Shown here: positions 1 through 6,045 of the stretch, in pieces
How positions within the stretch are numbered: position 1 is the stretch's first letter
How the letters are laid out: each line of letters opens with the position of its first letter
DNA from: an uncultured Anaerolineaceae bacterium
Lineage (GTDB): Bacteria > Chloroflexota > Anaerolineae > Anaerolineales > Anaerolineaceae
NCBI GenBank assembly: GCA_937907495.1
Contig: CALESS010000132.1
Location: 1 to 8,200 of the forward strand
DNA length: 8,200 nucleotides
Direction: 5' to 3'
The notes under the pieces: model-generated
What the model saw: only the letters and a program-made list of their open reading frames with translations
What the model was told of the DNA's origin: nothing
The model's database searches: none
Made by a program: the position numbers and the translations under genes

Positions 1-35
1 GGGAAAACGGGAATCTTAATAACACGGATAAACAT

Positions 36-68
36 TTAACCACAGAGTCACAGAGCCACAGAGAAAAC
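36..68 (+). repeat. Single copy of the 8-bp-unit CACAGAG repeat (left edge)
   Basis: After TTAA come three 8-bp units in a row, CCACAGAG, TCACAGAG and CCACAGAG, followed by AAAACC. The same design (three CACNGAG-type units, then AARA) recurs in the tandem array at 7951-8200 in the same orientation. The preceding bases (about 21-33, ACACGGATAAACA) are also reminiscent of short intergenic repeats, but only one copy is present. From 69 to 166 I see no gene. There are two short dyads, AGGGT/ACCCT at 99-117 and GGCGA/TCGCC at 124-140, neither with a T-run that would make a convincing terminator for the minus-strand gene ending at 167. I recall similar sequences as dispersed intergenic repeats in many environmental bacteria; that cannot be checked here. 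Confidence 0.8.
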
Positions 69-166
69 CGGATTTATATAGGATTGCGATTGGGTGCAAG
101 GGTGGCATCGAGACCCTATGCGTGGCGATGATATCTCGCCGGACGAGCCGTACCCCGCCCGCGAAT

Positions 167-1123
167 TTACCCCGCCGCCGCCTCTTCCATCAGGCGATGG
201 ATCTCCAGGGGCACGCCGCGCGCCGGGGTCAACTCCAGGGCAATGGCTTCTTGCGGGCAATGCGAGATGCATACCCCGCAGCCCATGCACAGCGCCGCAT
301 CCACGGTGGTGTGGCCATCTTCTCCCGCTGCCAGGGCGTGAAACTGGCAATAATCGTGGCAGTTCCCGCAGCCGATGCACTCATCCGCGGCCACCCGGGC
401 CGTATAGCCGGAAGAGGCCAGCATCGGCACGCCATTACGCTGGGCCTGCATCGCCCCGCAGCAGCAATCGCAGCAATTGCAGATGGCATAAAAACGCCCC
501 AGCATCGCCTCCTTGAAAAATGCGTGGTGCACATGGCCGCGCTGGTCCTCTGCCTCCAATATCTCCACTGCTTCATCCGGGCTGATGCGCCGGCAGCGTT
601 CTGGCTGGTGCTCGAGGGCGAAGCTGGCAAAGGGTTCACCCACAATCAGGCAGACATCCAGCGGCAGGCAGGGGTTTGGGCGGGCCACCCGGCAGGGGCA
701 ATCCAGCGCTACGATGAAATCCGGGTTCTGCAAAATAAGGTCGCGAGCGGTGATGTAGGGAATCACCTGTTCCGGCACAGCCAGGCGTAAATCCTGGCCG
801 ATGGTGATCAACTGGCGGGCATCCTCCAGGGGCATCACCTTGCCGTGGTAACCATCTGCAAAGGTCACCGTGTGACCGGGCAGGTTCGGGTCGGCAGGTT
901 TCGGCCTGGGGGTGAACCAGCGGTCGAGTAAGCCGAGGATTGGCCGCAGGCGGCGGGCCAGGGGATGTTCGCCGGTTGCCATCGAGATGTAGAGATAAGG
1001 AAAGCGCAGGTAGAAATAGCCGTGCAGCAGGTCAAACAGGCGGAAGCCCGGCACCCGCCGGCTCTCCTGCACGAAACTGCGGGTGGAAGGGGCAATTCCT
1101 GGTTTGCGGGCAGTTTTTGACAT
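167..1123 (-). CDS. 4Fe-4S double-cluster ferredoxin-type protein with CNCCDCCC motif
   Basis: A 318-residue iron-sulfur protein, probably cytoplasmic and an electron carrier or redox subunit; its partner is unknown. The C-terminal part is a two-cluster ferredoxin domain. The first CxxCxxCxxxC has cysteines 249, 252, 255 and 259, with Gln where Pro usually follows. The second has cysteines 279, 282, 285 and 289 followed by Pro. Upstream are extra cysteines: a DCPCR motif (142, 144), Cys152, Cys158 and Cys177, and a dense CNCCDCCC stretch at 215-222. These could hold a further metal cluster (inference). The N-terminal third is aromatic-rich (GYFYLRFPYLYI around 35-46) without a clear signal peptide or membrane span. 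Two ATGs lie side by side. The one at 1123 sits 5 nt after GAGGTG (plus-strand 1129-1134), while the one at 1126 would have only 2 nt, so I chose 1123. The gene stands alone and diverges from the lipoprotein gene at 1371. The family resembles uncharacterised 4Fe-4S dicluster proteins of anaerobes. Confidence 0.88.
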   Translation of the reverse strand: MSKTARKPGIAPSTRSFVQESRRVPGFRLFDLLHGYFYLRFPYLYISMATGEHPLARRLRPILGLLDRWFTPRPKPADPNLPGHTVTFADGYHGKVMPLEDARQLITIGQDLRLAVPEQVIPYITARDLILQNPDFIVALDCPCRVARPNPCLPLDVCLIVGEPFASFALEHQPERCRRISPDEAVEILEAEDQRGHVHHAFFKEAMLGRFYAICNCCDCCCGAMQAQRNGVPMLASSGYTARVAADECIGCGNCHDYCQFHALAAGEDGHTTVDAALCMGCGVCISHCPQEAIALELTPARGVPLEIHRLMEEAAAG

Positions 1124-1164
1124 CATTTCACCTCAAAAAAGGGTCTATCTGGGGATTTACGCAC

Positions 1165-1192
1165 TTGTATATACAGGCAGGTGTGCTACACT
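1165..1192 (+). promoter_or_regulatory. Predicted promoter for the solute-binding lipoprotein, overlapping a palindrome
   Basis: TTGTAT at 1165-1170 and TACACT at 1187-1192 are 16 nt apart, and TGC directly before the -10 gives an extended -10 (TGCTACACT, 1184-1192). Transcription from here would leave a leader of about 170 nt before the start at 1371. The perfect 10-bp palindrome TGTATATACA (1166-1175) overlaps the -35 and lies between the two divergent genes, so it could be an operator or contribute to a minus-strand promoter. The -35 matches consensus poorly (3 of 6), so this is a prediction. Confidence 0.4.
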
Positions 1193-1202
1193 ACTAATGA
1201 AA

Positions 1203-1259
1203 GAAAATTACTGTGCCCCGCCCGGCATCAACCCTCCGGGTATGAAAACGGAAATTTTC
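1203..1259 (+). other. Nested inverted repeats in the leader of the lipoprotein gene
   Basis: An outer pair GAAAATT (1203-1209) and AATTTTC (1253-1259) encloses an inner pair CCCGG (1221-1225) and CCGGG (1236-1240). A transcript starting near 1199 could fold into a long-range stem with an inner hairpin. No T-run follows, and I recognise no riboswitch class. The arms are short, so chance is possible. The rest of 1127-1370 holds no gene I can support. Confidence 0.2.
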
Positions 1260-1370
1260 TATTCCATTAACAAACCCTCATGCAAGGCACTGGTTACCTA
1301 AAGAATACCATAATTTGGCGTGATCTTTGTCACTTCCCTGCGGCTCCCACTGAAGCTTGAGGAAATAAAA

Positions 1371-2537
1371 ATGAAGAAGAAGACGCTACTCAAGGTAGTT
1401 ATCCTGGCAGCCCTATTACTGACGGCATGCACATCCCCCGGCAGCCGGGAGGTGATTCGGGTTGGGTTGGTGGCGGAGATCAGCGGAGAACTGCCCGCCG
1501 TGGGTGCAAGTTGTAAGAACGCGGCAGAACTGGCGGTGCGGGAGATCAACCAGGCGGGGGGCGTGCAGGTCGGCGGGCGCAAGTATTCCATCGAACTGAT
1601 CATTGAAGATAACGCTTCGGATGAAACCCAAACCATCCTGGCGACTAAAAAACTGATTAAAGATGAAAATGTGGTGGCGATCATCGGTCCCAACGCCAGC
1701 CGTTACGCAATCCCGGCGGCCGCGGTGGCGGAATCGGAGCGGGTGGTACTCATCAGTCCGTGGTCAACCAATCCACAGACCACCCTGGATGAAGAGACGG
1801 GGAAACCGAAAAAGTACGTTTTCCGGGCAGCGTTTGTGGATGCCTTCCAGGGGGAGGTGGTCGCCCGCTTTGCGATGGATTTCTTGCAAACCCGGCGCGC
1901 CGCCGTGCTCTTTGATGTGGAGTCGGACTACAATCGCGGCATCGCAGAGATTTTCCGCCAGACCTATGAGGAAAAAGGCGGGCAAGTGGTAGCCTACGAA
2001 ACCTACTCCACCGGGGAAAAGGATTTCACTGCCCAGCTCCAACGCATTCAGGATGCTGCCCCGGAGGTGATCTTCCTGCCCAATTACTACACGGATGTAC
2101 CGCTGCAAGTGCGCCAGGCGCACAAACTGGGGATTGTGGCGCCGTTTCTGGGCAGCGATACCTGGGCCACGCCGGAGTTGATCTCACTGTGCGGCCCGGA
2201 ATGCGAAGGCTATTACTTCAGCACCCATTATTCTCCGGAGGCAATCAACCCGGCGGCAGTTGCCTTCATTAATGATTACCAAAAGGCCTACGGAACCCTG
2301 CCGGATGATGTGGCTGCCCTGACCTATGACGCGTTTGGGCTGCTCTGGCAGGCGCTGGAAGGGGCTGATAAAGTGGACCGCCTGCAAGTGGCGGATGCCA
2401 TGCACCAGATCAGCCGCTACCAGGGCGTGAGCGGCAGCATGATTTTCCAGTCTGGCTCGGGCGACCCGATTAAAAGTGCGGTCATCATGCAACTGCGAGC
2501 CGGAAAATTCACCTGGGTCGCCAACGTCAACCCCTGA
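1371..2537 (+). CDS. ABC-type branched-chain amino-acid (LIV-class) solute-binding lipoprotein
   Basis: A 388-residue extracytoplasmic lipoprotein expected to bind a small solute, typically a branched-chain amino acid or amide, and deliver it to an ABC permease. The N-terminus has three lysines, a hydrophobic stretch and lipobox LLTAC with the acylated cysteine at 20. The mature part follows the periplasmic binding protein type 1 (LivJ/LivK-like) pattern: IRVGLVAEISGE (29-40), NAAELAVREIN (50-60), IIEDNASD (77-84), IIGPNASRYAIPAAAVAE (104-121), TGEKDFTAQL (214-223), LPNYYTD (236-242) and YDAFGLL (319-325). A Cys274/Cys278 pair (LCGPEC) may form a disulfide. A GTG 17 codons upstream (1320) is in frame, but 1371 gives a clean signal peptide and follows GAGG (about 1359-1362). 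No permease or ATPase gene lies in the window, so it is an orphan here; its ligand is unknown, and amide, urea or aromatic solutes are alternatives. Confidence 0.92.
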   Translation: MKKKTLLKVVILAALLLTACTSPGSREVIRVGLVAEISGELPAVGASCKNAAELAVREINQAGGVQVGGRKYSIELIIEDNASDETQTILATKKLIKDENVVAIIGPNASRYAIPAAAVAESERVVLISPWSTNPQTTLDEETGKPKKYVFRAAFVDAFQGEVVARFAMDFLQTRRAAVLFDVESDYNRGIAEIFRQTYEEKGGQVVAYETYSTGEKDFTAQLQRIQDAAPEVIFLPNYYTDVPLQVRQAHKLGIVAPFLGSDTWATPELISLCGPECEGYYFSTHYSPEAINPAAVAFINDYQKAYGTLPDDVAALTYDAFGLLWQALEGADKVDRLQVADAMHQISRYQGVSGSMIFQSGSGDPIKSAVIMQLRAGKFTWVANVNP

Positions 2538-2561
2538 TCACAATACGCAGCCTTCCACGGT

Positions 2562-2582
2562 CCAATCCCACAGCAGGGTTGG
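2562..2582 (+). terminator. Weak possible terminator after the solute-binding protein gene
   Basis: CCAATCC (2562-2568) can pair with GGGTTGG (2576-2582), 7 bp with one G-U pair and a 7-nt loop. The T-rich stretch (CTTTTT, 2595-2600) starts 12 nt after the stem instead of directly behind it, so an intrinsic terminator is only a possibility. Confidence 0.25.
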
Positions 2583-2681
2583 CAGGACGGTAATCTTTTT
2601 CGTTTTCCGAGTAAATAGGGGGTAAAATGGGGGGATATTGCCCTTCGTAATCGGGCAGAGCCAACCCTTGCAGGAGTTTTC

Positions 2682-3833
2682 ATGCATTCTGAAGGAACAG
2701 TAACCTGGGCAGAAATTGACCTGGAGGCCATCGAAGCCAATATCCGGGAGTTTCAGAATTTCAGCGGGCCGCAAGTCGAAATTATTGCCGTGGTCAAGGC
2801 CAATGCCTATGGACATGGTGCGGTGCCGGTGGCTCGCACGGTATTGCAAGCCGGGGCCACCCGCCTGGCGGTTGCCCGTCTGGCGGAAGGCATTGAACTG
2901 CGCCAGGCAGGCCTGGCAGCTCCCATCCTGGTGATGGGTTACACCCCGCCAGATGGGGCGGCCCTGATCGCCGAGCATGACCTGACACCCTGTCCGGTTT
3001 CGGCGGAGTTCGTGCAGGCGCTTTCAGCCCGGGCACAGGCGCTGGGGAGGGTCATTCCCATCCACCTCAAGGTGGATAGCGGCTTGAGCCGCTTTGGATT
3101 GCTGCCGCAGGAGATCGTCCCTTTTGCTCAATCGTTGGCGGGTCTGCCAGGGGTGCGGCTGGAGGGGTTGTTCACCCATTTTGCCACCGCCGATGAGTTG
3201 GACGAGAGCTACGCCCGGGCACAATTGGCTATTTTCCAGGAGGTGCTGGGTGCCCTGCAAGCCGCCGGGATACGCATCCCCCTGGTACACGCCGCCAATA
3301 CCGGCATTACCATGCGCTATCCGGAAGCACACTTCAATGCCATCCGCCCCGGCATTGGCATTTATGGCCTGCCTCCCTCGCAGGAATACCCGCCCGCCTT
3401 TGAGCTTCACCCGGCGCTGGCGCTCAAATCCCGCATCAGCCGGGTGCGCCGCCTGCCCGCCGGTACCGCCATCAGCTATGGACGCACTTACATCACCCCG
3501 GAGGAAATGCCGGTGGGCCTGGCAAGTATTGGCTACGGTGATGGACTGCATCGGCTGCTCTCCAACCGGGGAGCGGTGCTGGTGCATGGGAAACGGGCGC
3601 CCATCCTGGGGCGGGTGGCGATGGACAACATCATCCTGGATTTGCGGGGCATCCCGGAGGTGCAGATGAACGATGAAGTGGTGATCATCGGCGCCCAGGG
3701 GCAGGAGTGCATTACGGCGGATGAGGTGGCGCGGCAGGTGGAAACCATTAATTATGAAGTGACCACCTCCCTGCTGCCGCGGGTGGAGCGGGTTTATGTG
3801 CGCGGCGGGGCTGCCGCGCAAACCCACTTCTGA
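2682..3833 (+). CDS. alr: Alanine racemase (PLP-dependent)
   Basis: A 383-residue cytoplasmic enzyme that interconverts L- and D-alanine, supplying D-alanine for peptidoglycan. The fold-type III layout is complete. VVKANAYGHG (37-46) carries the PLP-binding Lys39. HLKVDSGLSRFG (128-139) holds the usual carbamylated lysine position (Lys130) and the active-site arginine (Arg137). HAANTGITMRYPE is at 203-215. IRPGIGIYG (221-229) has the arginine (222) that contacts the pyridine nitrogen. SIGYGDG (282-288) has the second catalytic base Tyr285. GRVAMD (310-315) is the Met-Asp substrate/dimer motif, and INYEV (356-360) has a Tyr near the PLP phosphate. Length matches bacterial Alr. ATG 2682 follows AGGAG (2672-2676) with 5 nt spacing. 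TAAAAT (2623-2628) could be a -10, but no good -35 precedes it. The 144-nt gap from the upstream gene suggests separate transcription. Biosynthetic and catabolic forms cannot be told apart from sequence; standing alone, the biosynthetic role is more likely. Confidence 0.97.
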   Translation: MHSEGTVTWAEIDLEAIEANIREFQNFSGPQVEIIAVVKANAYGHGAVPVARTVLQAGATRLAVARLAEGIELRQAGLAAPILVMGYTPPDGAALIAEHDLTPCPVSAEFVQALSARAQALGRVIPIHLKVDSGLSRFGLLPQEIVPFAQSLAGLPGVRLEGLFTHFATADELDESYARAQLAIFQEVLGALQAAGIRIPLVHAANTGITMRYPEAHFNAIRPGIGIYGLPPSQEYPPAFELHPALALKSRISRVRRLPAGTAISYGRTYITPEEMPVGLASIGYGDGLHRLLSNRGAVLVHGKRAPILGRVAMDNIILDLRGIPEVQMNDEVVIIGAQGQECITADEVARQVETINYEVTTSLLPRVERVYVRGGAAAQTHF

Positions 3834-3872
3834 TCTCTTTCCACCTGGATGAATTCAACAGCCCGGAAAAGG

Positions 3873-3894
3873 GCAGGGGGAAGGCTTCCCCTGC
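3873..3894 (+). terminator. Possible terminator after alr
   Basis: GCAGGGG (3873-3879) pairs with CCCCTGC (3888-3894), and the inner bases extend the stem by about 2 bp around an AGGC loop. The stem is followed only by TTAATT, a weak U-tract. On the opposite strand it is followed by CCTTTT, so it might work in either direction. The remaining intergenic sequence to 3994 shows nothing else I recognise. Confidence 0.4.
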
Positions 3895-3994
3895 TTAATT
3901 CACAAAGGCAGCCCTGGAGAGGAATCCATCCCCACCCCGGCTTGCCGCCGTTTATCGTTCCTGCGGAGCTTCGCAACCAAGATTAGACAAAGAC

Positions 3995-4023
3995 TCTACA
4001 TTCACGGACCAGGCGGGTATAAT
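3995..4023 (+). promoter_or_regulatory. Predicted sigma-70-type promoter for the PPOX-fold gene
   Basis: A perfect TATAAT (4018-4023) lies exactly 17 nt after TCTACA (3995-4000), which matches TTGACA at 4 of 6 positions. Transcription would start near 4030, leaving a leader of about 27 nt to the ATG at 4057. It is the best -10 hexamer in the window. Confidence 0.62.
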
Positions 4024-4056
4024 GAAATTATCGAATATCAAAAGGGAGAACCAACC

Positions 4057-4431
4057 ATGAGCCATGGATTGCAGCAATTTAGCAAACAAAGTTATCTGAA
4101 CCTGGAGACTTACCGCAAGAGCGGTGAGGGGGTGCGCACACCGGTCTGGTTCTGGGAGGATGGCGGGGTTTTGTATGTGCGGACCATGGATGGCAGCGGC
4201 AAGGTCAAGCGCGCCCGGCGCAACCCGGAGGTGCGGGTGGCCCCCTGCAAGGCAGATGGCACCCTGATTGGGGAGTGGGTGGCGGGGCAAGCCGTCCTGG
4301 TGGACGCGGCCGAGGCGGAGCGGGTGAACCGCGGTTTGAAGAAGAAATATGGCCTGCTGAAGACCTTTTTTGACTTGATGGGTGCGCGGAAAAACGCCTC
4401 CGCCACCCTGGCAATTAAAATCAACCCATAA
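4057..4431 (+). CDS. PPOX-class F420/flavin-dependent oxidoreductase, small split-barrel protein
   Basis: A 124-residue cytoplasmic protein of the pyridoxamine-5'-phosphate-oxidase-like split-barrel fold, close to the Rv2061-type F420 group. TYRKSGEGVRTPVWFW (18-33) is the typical first barrel strands, followed by VLYVRTMDGSGKVKRARRNP (38-57), where the Lys/Arg-rich run normally contacts the cofactor phosphate. VRVAPCKADG (59-68) is the next strand. The C-terminus (LKKKYGLLKTFFDLM, 94-108) forms the helix typical of these ~125-residue proteins, and the ending ATLAIKINP is a final strand. Such proteins use F420 or FMN to reduce unidentified substrates; which cofactor applies here is unknown, and no F420 synthesis gene is in view. 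ATG 4057 follows the purine-rich AAAGGGAG with about 9 nt spacing and a short leader from the predicted promoter at 3995-4023. Confidence 0.87.
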   Translation: MSHGLQQFSKQSYLNLETYRKSGEGVRTPVWFWEDGGVLYVRTMDGSGKVKRARRNPEVRVAPCKADGTLIGEWVAGQAVLVDAAEAERVNRGLKKKYGLLKTFFDLMGARKNASATLAIKINP

Positions 4432-4490
4432 TTTCGCTCCGTTTTCTTCCCTTTGAGCGTTCCCATCCGGAAGTGATTGGCAATCCTCCG

Positions 4491-4503
4491 GAGCGGAGCG
4501 CTC
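4491..4503 (+). terminator. Short hairpin after the PPOX-fold gene, possible weak terminator
   Basis: GAGCG (4491-4495) pairs with CGCTC (4499-4503) around a GAG loop, followed by the T-rich TTTCTGCTTC. The stem is only 5 bp and lies 60 nt after the stop codon, so confidence is low. The sequence between 4432 and 4490 shows no gene. Confidence 0.22.
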
Positions 4504-4535
4504 TTTCTGCTTCAGCAATCTCTTACTGGATTTTT

Positions 4536-4550
4536 GAAAATGAAATTTTC
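4536..4550. promoter_or_regulatory. Inverted repeat just upstream of the LysM-gene promoter
   Basis: GAAAAT (4536-4541) and ATTTTC (4545-4550) form a perfect inverted repeat with a 3-nt centre (GAA). It ends 13 nt before the predicted -35 of the LysM lipoprotein gene, where an activator could bind. It is AT-rich in a GC-rich region and could equally be incidental. Confidence 0.25.
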
Positions 4551-4563
4551 TGCAACTACCCGC

Positions 4564-4592
4564 TTGACGCCGACTCCGGGTTATGCTACTAT
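4564..4592 (+). promoter_or_regulatory. Predicted extended -10 promoter for the LysM lipoprotein gene
   Basis: TTGACG (4564-4569, 5 of 6 to consensus) is 17 nt from TACTAT (4587-4592, 4 of 6), with TGC directly before it giving an extended -10 (TGCTACTAT). Start near 4599 would leave a leader of about 55 nt to the ATG at 4655. Confidence 0.65.
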
Positions 4593-4654
4593 ACGAATGA
4601 ACAAATTTCCTCAATTGAATACGATTTCCGCCTGCCTCGGAAGGAGAACCCGAA

Positions 4655-5290
4655 ATGAAATCTTCTCATCTGCGCATCTTGTTGGTTGCTGTATTGTTGC
4701 TGGTTGTCCTCAGCGCTTGTGAGCGCCCGGCTTCCAAAGCCCCGGTGATGACGGCTACACCCACCCTTGAGCTGCCCTTTCCCATCCCCGGTCAGCCGAC
4801 GGTGATCAAGGACATTGCGGCTGGAACCCAGACTGCCATGGCAATGCTGACCCCGGTCTTCTCCACGCCGGAACCCACCCAGCCGGCCCCGGAATTGCCC
4901 ACCCCCATTCCGCCCACCGCAGTCATCGTTTACACCGCCACCCCGGGTATTCCTTCCACCTATACCCTGCAACTGGGCGAATCGTTGTACTGCCTGGCGC
5001 GGCGCTATAACCTGGATCCCAGCGCCATTATCAATGCCAACCCCAAAGTCAACCCCAACTTCATCCCGGATGGAACGACCATCAACCTGCCGCAAGGCCC
5101 CGTTTGGCCGACCGAGGTGGGCAGCCGCGCCTTATCCGTCCACCCGGCTACCTACACCGTGGCCTCCGGGGATACCATCTATAAGATTGCCTGCAAATAT
5201 GGGGATGTCTCACCCGAAGCAATTGCCCAGGCCAATGGATTGGCCGCACCCTATAACCTGACCACCGGGCAAACGCTTAGCATCCCCTGA
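4655..5290 (+). CDS. LysM-domain lipoprotein (two LysM repeats, Pro/Thr-rich linker)
   Basis: A 211-residue exported lipoprotein that probably binds peptidoglycan or a related glycan polymer at the cell surface. A hydrophobic signal (6-20) ends in lipobox VLSAC with Cys22. Residues 30 to about 100 are a low-complexity Thr/Pro-rich linker (TPEPTQPAPELPTPIPPT at 71-88) that could span the wall. Two LysM repeats follow: 102-147 (TYTLQLGESLYCLARRYNL with INLPQ) and 166-211 (TYTVASGDTIYKIACKYGD with LSIP). Each repeat has one cysteine, Cys113 and Cys180, at positions offset by three residues, so an inter-repeat disulfide is conceivable. There is no catalytic domain, and the protein ends exactly at the last LysM strand. 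ATG 4655 follows AAGGAG (4641-4646) with 8 nt spacing. The transcript is closed by the terminator at 5347-5381, so the gene looks monocistronic. Confidence 0.92.
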   Translation: MKSSHLRILLVAVLLLVVLSACERPASKAPVMTATPTLELPFPIPGQPTVIKDIAAGTQTAMAMLTPVFSTPEPTQPAPELPTPIPPTAVIVYTATPGIPSTYTLQLGESLYCLARRYNLDPSAIINANPKVNPNFIPDGTTINLPQGPVWPTEVGSRALSVHPATYTVASGDTIYKIACKYGDVSPEAIAQANGLAAPYNLTTGQTLSIP

Positions 5291-5346
5291 TTTTGGCTGA
5301 AAAGCCCCAACCTGGCCAACCGGGAGCGCGGAGTCCATGAATAACC

Positions 5347-5381
5347 ACAGGGGCGGGTTCATCCCCCGCCCCTGTTTTTTT
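5347..5381 (+). terminator. Strong intrinsic terminator after the LysM lipoprotein gene
   Basis: A perfect 10-bp stem, CAGGGGCGGG (5348-5357) with CCCGCCCCTG (5365-5374), extended by an outer A-T pair, has a 7-nt loop and is followed directly by seven T residues (5375-5381). This is a textbook rho-independent terminator, placed 57 nt after the stop codon of the LysM gene and 41 nt before the Nudix gene. Confidence 0.92.
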
Positions 5382-5422
5382 GAACTTTCTGGCCTGCTTC
5401 CACCCCACCTTTGCGAGGTTCC

Positions 5423-5974
5423 ATGCAAATTCTCAATAAATCCCTCATCTACCGCGGCCATGCTTTCCAGGTTGAAAACGTTCATGTCCGCCTGCCGGAT
5501 GGTCGTCAGCGGGATTACGATCTGATCAATCACCGGGCCGCCGTCACCATTTTACCGCTGGATGCAGATGGCGAAGTGTGGTTCGTGCGCCAGTACCGAA
5601 TTGGGGCGGGCCAAACCCTGCTGGAACTGCCCGCCGGTGTGCTGGAGGAAAACGAAGACCCGGCGGAAGGTGCAGCCCGTGAAATCCGCGAGGAGATCGG
5701 CATGGCTGCCGGGCGTTTGCTCAAGATCGGCGGGTTTTTCATGGCGCCGGGGTATTCTTCCGAGTGGATGGAGGTCTTCCTCGCCACGGATCTCAACCCC
5801 GAATCGCTGCCACAGGATGATGATGAGTTCCTGGAGGTGGTTCACCTGCCTCTGGAGGAGGTGATGGCAATGGCGGTGCGGGGTGAAATCCGGGATGGGA
5901 AAACGCTGACCGCCCTGCTGTTGGTGCAGCCGCACCTGCCGGGGAAGGACCCAGGGGTGGAGGATATCGAGTAG
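5423..5974 (+). CDS. Nudix hydrolase, ADP-ribose pyrophosphatase type
   Basis: A 183-residue cytoplasmic Mg2+-dependent hydrolase predicted to cleave ADP-ribose (or a similar nucleoside diphosphate sugar) to AMP and ribose 5-phosphate. The Nudix box is intact at 72-94 and fits GX5EX7REUXEEXGU: Gly72, Glu78, Arg86-Glu87, Glu90-Glu91, Gly93. It is preceded by the usual ELPAG (68-72). Pro109 in APGYSSE lies 15 residues after the box, the position typical of ADP-ribose pyrophosphatases. The N-terminal part (DGRQRDYDLINHRAAVTILP, 26-45, and FVRQYRI, 54-60) matches the domain-swapped strands of that subgroup. Residues 132-135 (DDDE) are an acidic stretch. An in-frame TTG lies 4 codons upstream (5411), but ATG 5423 follows GAGG (5415-5418) by 4 nt and gives the usual N-terminus. 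No clear promoter lies between the strong terminator and this start, so transcription may depend on read-through or an unrecognised promoter. The exact substrate cannot be proven from sequence. Confidence 0.93.
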   Translation: MQILNKSLIYRGHAFQVENVHVRLPDGRQRDYDLINHRAAVTILPLDADGEVWFVRQYRIGAGQTLLELPAGVLEENEDPAEGAAREIREEIGMAAGRLLKIGGFFMAPGYSSEWMEVFLATDLNPESLPQDDDEFLEVVHLPLEEVMAMAVRGEIRDGKTLTALLLVQPHLPGKDPGVEDIE

Positions 5975-6020
5975 CGAGTCCGCATGCGGGGCGGTGAGGC
6001 AGATGGCGCAGGGGATGCAC

Positions 6021-6035
6021 CGGCAGCCTCTGCCG
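6021..6035. other. Hairpin in the convergent gap between the Nudix gene and the unknown gene
   Basis: CGGCAG (6021-6026) and CTGCCG (6030-6035) form a perfect 6-bp stem with a CCT loop in the 71-nt gap where two convergent genes end. No T-run follows on either strand, so it is not a standard intrinsic terminator, though it could slow polymerase or protect 3' ends. Confidence 0.3.
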
Positions 6036-6045
6036 CAGGCGTGGA

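Noticed and set aside
122..790. Plus-strand open frame (222 codons) opposite the ferredoxin-type gene
   Set aside because: It overlaps the cysteine motifs of the real gene on the other strand and has no family features of its own.
1197..1301. Short plus-strand leader peptide (34 codons) before the solute-binding protein
   Set aside because: Its ATG lies almost at the predicted transcript start with no ribosome binding site, and its sequence shows no attenuator-like codon run.
1320..1370. Upstream GTG start for the solute-binding protein
   Set aside because: It would put 17 unrelated residues before a textbook lipoprotein signal; the ATG at 1371 has a ribosome binding site at normal spacing.
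3024..3827. Minus-strand open frame (267 codons) opposite alr
   Set aside because: Antisense shadow of a gene whose catalytic residues are all present; the translation shows no family features.
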